Positions 19,376 through 28,639 of a stretch of 42,319 nt of DNA are shown in pieces; the stretch's first letter is position 1, and each line of letters begins with the position of its first letter. Location of the stretch: positions 3,895,986-3,938,304 of the forward strand of contig NC_090620.1 of assembly GCF_004359215.1 (NCBI RefSeq). The letters run 5' to 3'. The position numbers and the translations under genes were made by a program. Under the pieces are notes generated by a model, which ran no database searches, was not told the DNA's origin, and saw nothing but the letters and a program-made list of their open reading frames with translations. The DNA is from Bremia lactucae (Eukaryota; Oomycota; Peronosporomycetes; Peronosporales; Peronosporaceae).

Positions 19376-19845
19376 TCATTTGAGTCTACATACCGTTTCA
19401 GACGACCCACTTAAAATACGGCGCGTCTTTATATACGAGGGAAGGGTGAGCCTATAATTTGAGTCACCAACCTCTATTACCACCTTAAAGGGCCCAATGA
19501 AACGGTGCAACAACTTCGTAGTACCTCCAGGTAGTACAAAAATTGCATTTTTAGGTAGGGTAGCAATACTTAATAGTACTTTTTCACCCACTTTAAAGCG
19601 TTCGTTAATTTTGAGACCATTTCGGTCAGCATATTCTTTTTGCTTGTCCTGTGCGCTTGCCATCTCGTCACGGACTTTTCGTGTGATGGCTAATCGCTTA
19701 ATCAAAAAGCGTTGAGCCTCGCTCACGCTTTTAGCATCAAACTCGCCTATGATACCGCCGAGAGGTCGGTCATAGGACGTAGTTTTATTGACCACTGCTA
19801 AACTGGCAGGGTCACTAGGGAAAGTTCATGTCTTTAAGCTGATAG
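19376..19845 (-). pseudogene. Family D integrase C-terminal part, cut by C1
   Basis: The frame 19376-19795 reads SYDRPLGGIIGEFDAKSVSE, ASAQDKQKEYADRNG, VGEKVLLSIATLP and TKLLHRFIGPFKVVIEVG, the gypsy integrase C-terminal domain. At its end a shift joins to VGRLKRYVDSNEPHTP in another frame. It stops at 19845, where the family C 5' LTR begins, so C1 inserted into this gene. No chromodomain is recognisable afterwards. Confidence 0.7.
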
Positions 19846-20330
19846 TGTAATGGGGCACACATCGGTTGGAGAACCGTTGTTGTGGTACATTTACTAAATG
19901 GGTAAAATACCCTTTATCTAATTTTAAAATAGTTAGTTGCTTAAATCCCATTAAATATGGGCAATAATTATGTGGTCGCCGCCAGATATAAATCTGGGGC
20001 CGAAATCTATTTTAAATTAGCTAGGGTAAGGTTTTTAGATTTAAATAATTAAATAAAGTGCAGTTCCTCATTGATCTTAAAGCGTTAAGTGCCTTCCTAA
20101 GGCTTGCGCATTGATTTGTAAGAGATAGAAGCCTTTCTAAGGTATATCCTCTTGGGCACTAGTTGCCACTTGGCTTTACGAACCCCTGAATCCCTTGAAC
20201 TAGGATTCCTTAAGCTTTAATAGCATGTACGACTCCCAGAGTTGTTAAACCCATAAGCTCAATAGAACTAAGTGACTCTCTGAGTCTGAGAGTCTTTCTC
20301 TGACTTTAGGAGCGTGATAGCTCCGCTACA
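19846..20330 (+). repeat. 5' LTR of C1
   Basis: 485 bp, from TGTAATGGGGCAC to GCTCCGCTACA. It matches the reverse complement of 3465-3937, including CAGATATAAATCTG and the CTCTTACA-type segments. It is inserted in the family D integrase. Confidence 0.8.
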
Positions 20331-20344
20331 CCTGGTAGCACTCG
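20331..20344 (+). promoter_or_regulatory. Primer-binding site of C1
   Basis: CCTGGTAGCACTCG directly follows the 5' LTR. The first 12 bases equal those of A1 and A2. Confidence 0.7.
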
Positions 20345-20390
20345 TAGTCAACCTACGCCTGAGTCTTTACAAGACTTATTTTTTACGACA

Positions 20391-21411
20391 GTGAAAGAGG
20401 TTCCAGAATTGTCAGAAGCGCAACGCGCCGCTTATGACAAGCTCAAAATCTTATTCGGGCTTGAGCACGTGGAATTTATTATTTCCCAGGGACCAGAGGT
20501 CCTGCATGCAAGGCTTGAAGCTTTCATGCGGTACAAAGCCTCCCTGATCGGTCAGGTACAGGACCCTTTAGCGGCATCTATGCCTACCCGGTACATCTCC
20601 GTACCTGACTCAGAGCCGAGGGCTCGCCCTCTAACTGTAAATGTAAAAAAAAATGAGGGAAAAGAGGGAGAAAATCTCCCTTTTTGAATTGAGCAAATGG
20701 AAATGTCCATTGATTACGTCTTGTTCTTACCAGAAAGGCAAATGTGGCTATGGCCATGTCCAAACTTGGAGGTAGAGCCATAGAGTGGGCATTAATGTGC
20801 AGCACATCCATAAACGACGCTTTCCCCTCATGGGATTCGCTGAAACAGCAAGTGACCAGCATGTTTGCACCGCCTGATCAGGCTTTTTGCATGCGAGCAC
20901 GACTCCTAGCGACTCGGCAGGGTAAAAGAACCCTGGGGGTCTTTGTCCAGGAGTTGAGAACTCTCATTGCATCTATGCATCAAGACCCGGTGCAAGAGGC
21001 AATTGTAGTGACCTTTTTTATGGGGGGTCTCAATGAAGGCATTGCCCGGACGGAATTGTTCCGATCTCATCCGGCTACGTTCGAAGAGGCAGTTGCCATA
21101 GCGCTACGCGCCGACTTTGACTTTAAGTCTGCCCGCGTTAGCACGCCTGTTTACCGAACAAGCTCTTCGAGCACATGGGTTCCGTCTAATAGAGCGGAAC
21201 CTATGTTTATAAGCCTCGTTGAGGAAGGAGAAGAGGCTCTTCAAGCTGTGGAACAGCATAAGACCATCCGTAGATGTTATGTGCGCGAATGCACGAAACA
21301 TTTACGCCCTGCCTGCCCACTTCGAAATTTGCGTAAAGCCCGAAAGAGCTCCAACTCCGACCTATACCAGAGATCTGGTACGGTGCGGGGAAACGTCGAT
21401 ACCCAGTAGAT
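20391..21411 (+). pseudogene. C1 gag
   Basis: Two frames (20391-20687 and 20744-21409) are joined by a frameshifted stretch. The first has [20 protein letters not shown] and [17 protein letters not shown]. The second, 221 residues, covers the capsid (MAMSKLGGRAIEWALM, LRTLIASMHQDPVQEAI, FMGGLNEGIARTELF) and the nucleocapsid. The zinc knuckle is damaged: CYVRECTKHLRPAC has Arg where C0 has the second Cys. The last residues before the stop at 21411 are GNVDTQ, as in C0. Confidence 0.75.
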
Positions 21412-21479
21412 GCGGGGCGCCCTTCTGGGGAAGACCTAGGCTCGGTTAAACCTCAAGGAGGTGAGAATAAATAGAACCT

Positions 21480-22010
21480 TGCCCCAATTAGCTTGGTGCT
21501 CATTTCGATTGTAAAGGGCTTTGGTAAGCCGTGGTCAATTTTAATTGACTCAGGAGTGTCTTGCAATTATGCTCGACGCCTTTCTATTGAGGGAAATCAA
21601 CAATACGTGGAGGTACTTAGAGCGCATGGAGATAATACAATAACACTGTTTGCTTAGGGACAGGGACTCGGGTCACTGTTCCCAAAGTTCCATTGAACTT
21701 AGGTATAAAGTTTCTGGACTTTGACAGTATGGAACGCTGTCTCGTCCTTGATTTGGATTCGAGATATGATCTCATTTGTTGCCTAGCAAAGGTGGGTCCA
21801 TGACTCTCCAAAACTTTGCTAGGAATATTGCGCGTGGCGCCTAAGGTCTTAGACTTCCAATTGATCCACGGTCAGGGGAGTGAAGACAGTAAAATGTCTC
21901 ATCTCGCCCCTGAAAAGAAGCCGTGGCTTTTGCCAGAAAGGCTTATCAATAGCTTGTCTGGAGAAGCTACTCCTCACAATAAATATTACTAATTCGGTTC
22001 ATGATGTTCT
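21480..22010 (+). pseudogene. C1 protease with an inserted patch
   Basis: The active site PWSILIDSGVSCNYARR keeps the catalytic Asp (about 21530-21585). A stop (TAG) follows near 21655, and the fold continues with GIKFLDFDSMERCLVLDLD. From 21870 to about 21993 the sequence is not protease-like but matches the antisense frame of family A. After it, VTVLDIGMSELIN resumes a pol connection segment. Confidence 0.65.
21870..21993 (+). repeat. 125-bp patch matching the family A aORF
   Basis: The patch starts CAGGGGAGTGAAGAC and ends CACAATAAATAT. It aligns with A1 8020-8130 and, at its left end, with the first bases of the window (A0, reverse complement). Read on the plus strand it encodes MSHLAPEKKPWLLPERLIN and NSLSGEATPHNKYY, nearly the aORF segment SRLAPEKKPWLSPERLIY. 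Here it lies in the sense direction of family C pol. Confidence 0.75.
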
Positions 22011-22175
22011 AGCCAGGCCATACCAAGAATGAGTCTGTCACTGTTTTAGACATTGGCATGTCTGAGTTAATAAACTCTAATGTTAAAAACATTAATTTTG
22101 AGCCCGACTGAGCAGAAATAAGTAAAACGGCACGTACTTCGTCGAGTAACACTCGCTATACTAACGATTCACTAA

Positions 22176-22984
22176 ATGCTGAAAGCAGCGTGCAATATCC
22201 CTGAGATACGTGGAGTGGCACGTCTAAGTCCACCGAGTATGGTCGGCCGAGGTGGCACCATCCTAAGTGTCAATAGTGACACTATTGGCGGTTCGCCAGG
22301 GCATTTTGGGTCAAATCCTCCTAATGCACGTGAGGCGACACGTAAACGTTCGCTGGATAAGGAAGTTGAGTTTTTTAACTCTTTATCGGATGTCAAATTA
22401 GACACCATGTCTTGTATAGAACCAATACAGGCTGAAAACCCTGGGGACGTGAATGTCCCGGCCTCTAAAAGGCGTATTGTCTTCATCTTCACTCCAAGAC
22501 AGGATGGACACGAAGCGTGTATACCCTCACAAAGTGATACGAGTGAGCAAGTACATACGCTTGTAAATGGCGTAACCGGTAACATTGAGGGGGAAGTAAG
22601 CCTTGCGGCAATCCTCTCGTTACATGCTCTTTTAGAGCTAGACGAAATGTCTATTGATGAGTGCGGTCGAGTCTTAAAAACTGGTGACTTATCTGAAATG
22701 ATGGTCATTCGACCTATGGTTGAGTTAAACTCATCGTCACTTCTAGACGAAGCTGTCCTGGATGACACAAAAGGTGCACTTTGTGCGCGAAATGGGTCAC
22801 CGATCCTGGAAGATCCTACGGATCCTTTTTATTCCTTAATTAAGGAATTCCAAGATAAGGTATGTAATAACCCACCATCTGTTTTAGCTCCGGATAGAAG
22901 TGTTCATCATGAAATTGACTTAGTAATGGGAACCAAATACTGTGTCACAAGAACAATGGCTTTTACCAAAGGAGCAGTGTGACG
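22176..22984 (+). pseudogene. C1 pol connection region before RT
   Basis: A 268-residue open frame covers the long spacer between protease and RT. It includes RRIVFIFTPRQDGHEACIPS, and near the end FYSLIKEFQDKVCNNPPSVL, HHEIDLVMGTKYCV and RTMAFTKGAV. The last part is the start of gypsy RT, where a frameshift follows. It is one of the longest open stretches in the element. The spacer itself has no known activity. Confidence 0.65.
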
Positions 22985-23645
22985 TCATTGACGATTTCTT
23001 CCATGCAAAGCACGAGGCTGAAATGTTACGAGAGAACAAATCTCCTCATTCGACACCGACATTTTTGTGTCAAAAAGCCAAATGGTAAATGGCGCATTGT
23101 ACATGCTTATAATAAGCTTAAGGCTGCCACTATACCAGCCCAAACCCCCATTCCTAGAAAAGATGTTCTTTAGAACAATATGGTGGGATGTACAATGTAC
23201 AGTGCATTGGACTTAGTCAATGGTTACTACCAAGTGCTTATGCGAGCTAGTGATATCCCGCTTACAGCGGTTAGCACCCAAAGCGGCATGTAATGGGAGT
23301 GGCTGGTTTTCCACAATGGCTTTCCAACGCCCCGGCAACATTTAATCGTCTAGTGACGCAACTGTTTCGCCCTCATCGAGGTTATGCACAGACTTATTTC
23401 GATGACATTTTTGTCCATAGTCGTGCGGAGCAGGGTCGGTCGGATATGGAAAACCATTTAGACCATTTGCGAGCAGTGCTCGAATGCATGCGCACAAAAA
23501 AATTGTATGCCAATGCATCTAAATGCATTTTTGGCGCAGACGAAATTCCTTCTTTAGAAAACTTCATTGGAAAGCGATGCCTTAGAGCGATTCCGCTAAG
23601 GTAAAAGCCATAGTAGATTGGCCGGTTCCTAAAAACCAAAAGGAT
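22985..23645 (+). pseudogene. C1 reverse transcriptase
   Basis: Segments in order: FCVKKPNGKWRIVHAYNKLK, PAQTPIPRKDVL then a TAG stop at 23171, MYSALDLVNGYYQVLMRASD, a TAA near 23290, [19 protein letters not shown], and TYFDDIFVHSRAEQG with an intact YFDD (about 23395-23406). It ends LYANASKCIFGADEI and a frameshift near 23600. Two stops and two or more frameshifts inactivate it. Confidence 0.75.
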
Positions 23646-24240
23646 TTGCTTAAGTGGTTGGGTCTCGCCAATTATTTACACAAATATAGCAAAAATTACG
23701 CTGATATGGCTAGGCCATTATCTAAACTCCTAAAGAAAGATATAGAATGGTGCTGGACTAGCACCGAAAATAATGCTTTTCGAGCAGTTAAGGGTAGTCT
23801 TATCCATGCCCCGATTCTGGTACTGCCAAACCCAAATTGGCCTTTCAGTATCGTCTTTGACGCATCAGATTTTGCCATTGGCAGTGCTCTGTTACAAACA
23901 GATGTTGATGGGCATCAACGTGTTATTGCGTTCGAGTCTAAAAAGCTTAAAGCTGCGGAAAAGAACTACCCAGTTCATGACAAAGAGTTCCTTGTTATGA
24001 AGTATGCTCTCGTCAAATTCAGAGGTCATCCACTCGGCTCTAAGCCGTTTGTGATTTTTACAGATCACACATCATTGCGCACGGCGACTAAGTCGCCCCA
24101 TCTCTCACAGAAAATGGCCCGATAACTATCTTTTTTTGCGGAATCCAACTTCGTGGTGAAGTATAAGCCCGGCAAGCAAAATGCTTTGGCCGACGCGTTA
24201 TCACGCAGGCCGGATTATGAGATTCTCATTCAACGACTAT
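23646..24240 (+). pseudogene. C1 RT thumb/RNase H
   Basis: The open frame 23646-24125 encodes 159 residues with LKWLGLANYLHKYSKNYADM, SIVFDASDFAIGSALLQTD (first Asp), YPVHDKEFLVMKYALVKFR (Glu) and FVIFTDHTSLRTAT (Asp). A TAA at 24123 interrupts, and the same frame continues with KPGKQNALADALSRRPDYE, which includes the last catalytic Asp. One stop is the only visible fault. Confidence 0.75.
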
Positions 24241-24289
24241 CTCGTCACCTATTCCTGAATTAATCAGTTCGGCTTACGCCAAGGATAAA

Positions 24290-25541
24290 CAGTGTGCAGC
24301 TCTGCTACGAGCGTTATAGGACTCAAATTGGGTATTAAATTGGCGGCACGTTTGCGTGCAAGGTTACATCGATTTCTATCGATAACAACCTGTTGCACAA
24401 ACATCGCGGACCCTCCGCGTGTCATTGTTCCTCATGATGAGGAGGTGAAGTACCGGATCCAATATGAGGCACACGATACTGTCCTTGGTGGTCATCTCGC
24501 TTGAGAAAAGACCTACGGCTTCATAGGCCAGAGTCGGTGGCCCAAACTTTAAAAATGGGTCAGCACATATATTCGCACATGCGAAACGTGCCAACGGATT
24601 AAACCCTCGACACATGCTGCTGCGCCACTGGCGAGTCTTCCCGTCCCCATAGGATTGTGGGAGTCCATTAGTATGGATTTCGTCTTTGGGCTACCGAAAG
24701 ATTCAGCCGGTAACTCCGGTATAGTGGTCTTTGTTGACCGTTTGAGCAAAATGGCTTACTAAGCAGCCGTGCCAGATTCCATTGATGGAGACGGTACAGC
24801 TAAGCTGTTCATCGATCGCGTGTTTCGAAAACATGGTTTGCCAGTGGCAATTATCTCTGATCGGGATCCCCGATTTTACGGGTAAATCTGGAAATCAATT
24901 TTCCGAGTGCTTATAACCAGATTGGAGATGTCCACTGCGGACCATCCACAGACCGATGGTCGAACTGAACTTGTCAATCGCGTCATTGAAGACGTTTAAC
25001 GCAGCGTGTGTGCTCAGACACCAAAGCGCTGGAGCTCAATGCTCCCAGTAGTGGAGTTTGCGTTCAATGACGCTGTTCATGCCTCTACAGGCTATACTGT
25101 GTTCTATGTAAACGGTCTTACCAACCGCGCGTTCCATTAACGATACCACTGCAGGGTTAAGGGCTTGGTGGGGGAGAATCGGCCGATAGGCTTGCTGATA
25201 TCAGCCCTGTTACCGTTCGGAAACAAGTAAGCGAGTTTCTCGCGACGCGATTTAGTATCTTAAGACATGTAAGAGATACGATGGCTGATAGCCAAGACAA
25301 ACAAAAACAAGAAGCAGATGCCAAAAGCAGAAACTGTATTAATTCGTATATGGTCGGAGACCGAGTTTTACTAAACGCTAAGAACCTACCTACCAACTTG
25401 GTATCCGCGGTCTTCAAGACCAAATTTCGCCCGCGCTTTATTGGACCATTTACGTTCGTGGCCAAGAAGGGCCTAGCTTATACGCTAAACCTTCCCAACA
25501 AGCTGCGTACACATCCAGTGTTTTACGTTGGCTTGCTTTAG
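24290..25541 (+). pseudogene. C1 integrase with C-terminal domain
   Basis: The zinc-binding region has HDTVLGGHLA, a stop, then CETCQRIKPSTHAAAPL. The core keeps all three acids: ISMDFVFGLPKDSAG, IISDRDPRF and the Glu in TDGRTELVNRVIED. The frame 25281-25541 is the C-terminal domain with VGDRVLLNAKNLP, FRPRFIGPFTFVAKKG and RTHPVFYVGLL. Stops at about 24503, 24762 and 25000 break it. Confidence 0.75.
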
Positions 25542-25559
25542 CCATATCGGGACCCTTCC

Positions 25560-25990
25560 CACTTGGACTTGAAGGCGCTTGCGCCGAGACAGGCGGTCGT
25601 GCCGCAGATTGTTGCATCCTCACCAGGATATCCAACTGGCCCTCTTTACGTGGTAAAAGCGATTTCGGCGAAAGACGCCCGAACCGCCTCAAAAGAGCTC
25701 CCAACCCGAGCAAGGACCTCACGAAGAAGTTGCACCTCGTGTCGTTGAGCATCAAATGCTTCCGCCGAAATTTCGGCCCCCTCCCGCACCGCTTGATGCG
25801 CGGGGAAACCTTCAGTTTCATGTGGAGAAACTTTTAAAGCGACGTCGTCGTGAGGGTCAATACTAGTATCTGGTGAAGTGGCTAGGGTAACCCTCTTCCA
25901 AAAACTCTTGGGAGTTCGAGGTACCTCTTCGGCAAGATTGCCCGTACAACGTTGACATTTTTGAGCTCCAAGCTGAGGGTCAACTCGCGT
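25560..25990 (+). pseudogene. C1 linker and chromodomain
   Basis: Pro/Ala-rich linker, then NLQFHVEKLLKRRRREGQY, a TAG, YLVKWLG, a TAA and KNSWEFEVPLRQDCP. This is a gypsy chromodomain with the aromatic YLVKW core, interrupted by two stops. It shares its DNA with an antisense frame. Confidence 0.65.
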
Positions 25991-25993
25991 CAA
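25646..25993 (-). CDS. Antisense ORF overlapping the C1 linker and chromodomain
   Basis: A 115-residue minus frame lies opposite the pol linker, the same relative place as the antisense frame of family A. It has a possible zinc pair (KCQRC), Ser/Pro-rich acidic parts and a helical C-terminal stretch, VREGAEISAEAFDAQRHEVQ then LLREVLARVGSSFEAVRASF, followed by a stop. The frame extends upstream (KASRYFSATVDRTTKDRS), so the Met may not be the true start. Whether it is expressed is unknown. Confidence 0.4.
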   Translation of the reverse strand: MTRVDPQLGAQKCQRCTGNLAEEVPRTPKSFWKRVTLATSPDTSIDPHDDVALKVSPHETEGFPAHQAVREGAEISAEAFDAQRHEVQLLREVLARVGSSFEAVRASFAEIAFTT

Positions 25994-25999
25994 ACGTCG

Positions 26000-26470
26000 C
26001 TTCCCACTACTAAACGTGGGATTAGGTGGATCTAAAGCCTCAGTGCGGCTTCGATCCTTGGTTGTACGGTCAACCGTAGCACTGAAATATCGGCTAGCCT
26101 TACTTCGTTTTGTGGCATAAATGCTGAACGTAACTGGCCTTTGGCCTAAAGCTTAGCGAAGTCGAAGCGAAGCTTCACCTTAATCCGCAGACTCTCTGAT
26201 ATTCCAGATATTACGGAGTTTGCGGGCCCGGTGAACCCAGTTCTCAAATGAGACTTCGTTTTCACTCCTTGTTTCGTTTGGAAACAAAACGATCAGAATC
26301 TTTCTCATGCAGGTCACCGAAGCCCCACAAGCTTGATCACGTAAACGCGTCAGATACTGGCTTCGCGTCATTACCTTCGGCGTAAGGTAATGCTCATGAA
26401 GAGCGTCGCGGGCAGCGATCTCCTCCGGCGTCCTCGCCGGGTCACCAGTGATCCAGGGGAAGGGCTCGCA
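26000..26470 (-). pseudogene. Protein-like minus frame at the C1/A2 junction
   Basis: Reading minus, the stretch PARTPEEIAARDALHEHYL, VMTRSQYLTRLRDQACGAS, then NEVSFENWVHRARKLRNIWN and a stop is open from about 26460 to 26180. It is either the tail of A2 pol after its chromodomain or the N-terminal part of the C1 antisense gene. Similar spacing to the D aORF (SQRINIARLR) and the A1 aORF (GREVWLQNLTRFALSL) favours the second, but identity is low. Confidence 0.35.
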
Positions 26471-26479
26471 TCTCTATCG

Positions 26480-27507
26480 AGATGCGCGATGAGATTGACG
26501 TTTTGCCATCGATTTACAGGCGCCAGAGGCGCGTGTTTTCTGATAGACCTTATGATCCATTGGATGGGTCTCGTCATACTGACGGACGAGGCTCTCAACG
26601 TCAACAACCAGCTGGGAACGAGGCTCCCTGCTGTCATGTGAAGGTTGTAAACCGCACCAGCGAACAAGATAACTTGTTCGCTACCCCTTCACATCACGGA
26701 GTATACGTTCCACAAGGAAACGTTGACAGCCTTGGAAATTCACCAATGGTTGTGGCGGAGGAGTGAAAATTAAATCCGACCCATGTGTCGGATCTAGTGT
26801 CGATGGTCGACAAACTCGATCGCTTCCTCCATGATTTGGAGGAGGGACTTGACCACGAGCGCGGTAAGCGTCGCTCGTTGGAGCAGACGGTGCAGGCTCA
26901 CCATATCGAGCGGTTGGAAGACCGTTCGAAGAGTGCGTACTCCTTGTTGGAGTACGAGCGGAAGTATCATGCTGTCCGCGATGAGCTGTCGTCAGCTCAT
27001 CGTAGCTTCGAGGATCTTCGAAACCGGCCTGAGAAACTTCAGGTTCAACATGAAAATCTGGTTCGCGATCACAATAATCTTTTGGGTATTCTTGTAAAGA
27101 GTGGTCAAATCCGTCCTCGGAAGAAGCCGCGTACTGATGGTACGGCCGGAGCCGACCAACGTAAAACGTAGGATGCGTTCGCATCCTACGTCGCAATTCT
27201 ATTGTGTACGCATTGCCTCTTCGATGCAGTACACGGAAAGGCCCAATGAACTTGGGTAGTAGTTTAATGCTACCCACATTAGTGACTAATCGTTTAGGTA
27301 AGTTTACCGTAGAGAGTAGCACTAGATCATTAATTTGAATGAATTAACATTTGCTCTTCCATGTTTGTCTGCATTCCATTTCTGTCGGTCCACTGCGTTA
27401 GCAATAGAATCCTGAACGAAACGGATAATTGATTCTCGAGTTAGCAGAAACTCTTCCGCTAACTCATTTGTTTTGTCTTTTTCAGTACGCTTAGTGCGTA
27501 CTGCCAT
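26480..27507 (-). pseudogene. A2 pol: integrase C-terminal domain, linker and chromodomain
   Basis: Frame 27322-27507 carries KRTEKDKTNELAEEFLLTRE and AVDRQKWNADKHGRANV. After a shift, 26681-27322 runs 213 residues: VNLPKRLVTNVGSIKLLPKF, IGPFRVLHRRGNAYTIELR, THPTFYVGRLRPYHQ, a long Ser/Pro/Asp linker, PPPQPL and GCQRFLVERILRDVKG. A TAG stops it, and the same frame goes on RTSYLVRWCGLQPSHDSREP, the chromodomain core. Only one stop breaks the linker-chromodomain part. Confidence 0.8.
26482..27174 (+). CDS. Antisense coiled-coil ORF of A2
   Basis: One plus frame of 229 codons with a single TGA at 26764 lies opposite the pol linker and chromodomain. The first part has YRRQRRVFSDRPYDPLDGSR and DNLFATPSHHGVYVPQGN. 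From 26785, VDKLDRFLHDLEEGLDHERG, SLEQTVQAHHIERLEDRSKS, YERKYHAVRDELSSAHRSFE and LQVQHENLVRDHNNLLGIL form a long charged helix with coiled-coil character. It ends GQIRPRKKPRTDG, a basic NLS-like tail, and a stop 12 codons later. The A1 copy has four stops in the same frame but no indel over the helix. It is unusual for an accidental antisense frame to look this protein-like. Function unknown; a DNA- or chromatin-binding regulator would be a guess. Confidence 0.5.
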
Positions 27508-27639
27508 GAGATCAATCTCATTTTCGATGTCGTTTTCTTCGACATTGACATCACTCGCGTCGTTGTTATTTTCGACGCGTGTTGAGCATGAGCCAGAATT
27601 GGTTTTGCTCCTGCGAGTCCCCCCCCCTTAGACTAGAGG

Positions 27640-28490
27640 ATCCCTCTAATTGGGTCGGTATGCGAGGATGGCGTAAGCCATTCACAAAGAACGGTGTATG
27701 CGTTGTAGACGCATGCACCGAATTATTGATGGCGAATTCGACCATCGGTAAAAACTCGCTCCAATTCGGATACGATTGGACGTAACCTCGAAGTATCTCT
27801 TCGAGGACGCTGTTTGATTATCCGTTTCTGGGTGATCGGATGTTGACATAGTCAGCCGTGTTCCGAGAGATCAGAATACGGATTGCCAAACTCCGCCGAT
27901 AACGGTGGATCTCTATCCGAGACCAGTTCACGGAGTAAACCGTGGAATTTGAATACCGTGTCGATAAAGACACGGGCACAACCCGGAGCCGTAATCGACT
28001 CTGGTACCGCAGCAAGGTGCACCATCTTGCTGAATCTGTCTACAAAAACAAGGATTCCATTATTTTTGTGGTCGTTTTCGGGAAATCCGAAGACGAAGTC
28101 CACAGATACGGACTGCCAACACTCTGCTGGAAGTTGTAGAGGTTGGAGAGGTGCACGGGATGAAGGGCTGGGCTTCACCCGTTGACATACTTCGCAAGCA
28201 CGAACGTACTTGCGCATAAACTGATACTGGCGGGGCCAATAAAAGTCGCGACTTACTGTGAGTTAAGTTTTCTCACGTCCACGATGCCCAGTTATTGGTG
28301 CATCGTGACGCTCATACATGATGCGCAAGCGCAAATCATTGGGATTTGGGATGGAGTGTCGCCTGCAAGGGCTGTGAAATACAATATGCCGTTGCGTGTT
28401 GTGTATCGATCGGATGACGATCGATATAAAGCCGGTAAATATTAAAAAAGTATTATCGGATGCATTTATCTGATAATCCAATAAACGCAA
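27640..28490 (-). pseudogene. A2 integrase, zinc-binding and catalytic core
   Basis: Frames 28263-28490 and 27852-28217 give LRLRIMYERHDAPITGHRG (His pair), RACEVCQRVKPSPSSRAPL (Cys pair), VSVDFVFGFPENDHKNNG (first Asp) and LVSDRDPPLSAEFG (second Asp). The region with the third acid is frameshifted near 27850. Sequence from 27640 to 27790 matches the A1 segment FLPMVEFAI. It is better preserved than the A1 copy in the zinc-binding part. Confidence 0.75.
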
Positions 28491-28639
28491 CGGACCCTTA
28501 TCTTCTTCGTAGGCTTTTTTTTAAGTCATCAAACAAGGTTGATGACAGAACACTTGAAATGAGTGTTGCAACAGTGGGATTATTTTCACTGTTGGAACGC
28601 GCAGCCGGCTCGAAATCGGGTCGGCATGGAATGGTCTGT

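Larger units (their letters stand above)
19846..26165 (+). mobile_element. Ty3/gypsy element, family C, copy C1 (3' LTR missing)
   Basis: On the plus strand it has a 5' LTR, primer-binding site, gag, protease, RT, RNase H, integrase and chromodomain in standard order. It ends at about 26165, where family A sequence on the opposite strand takes over. No 3' LTR or purine tract was found. Frameshifts and single stops occur in every gene, but catalytic residues are better kept than in A1 and A2. Confidence 0.8.

Noticed and set aside
22172..22768. 198-residue minus frame antisense to C1 pol
   Set aside because: It is a Ser/Arg-rich mirror of the pol connection region and lies nowhere near the position of the other antisense frames. 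No second copy supports it.
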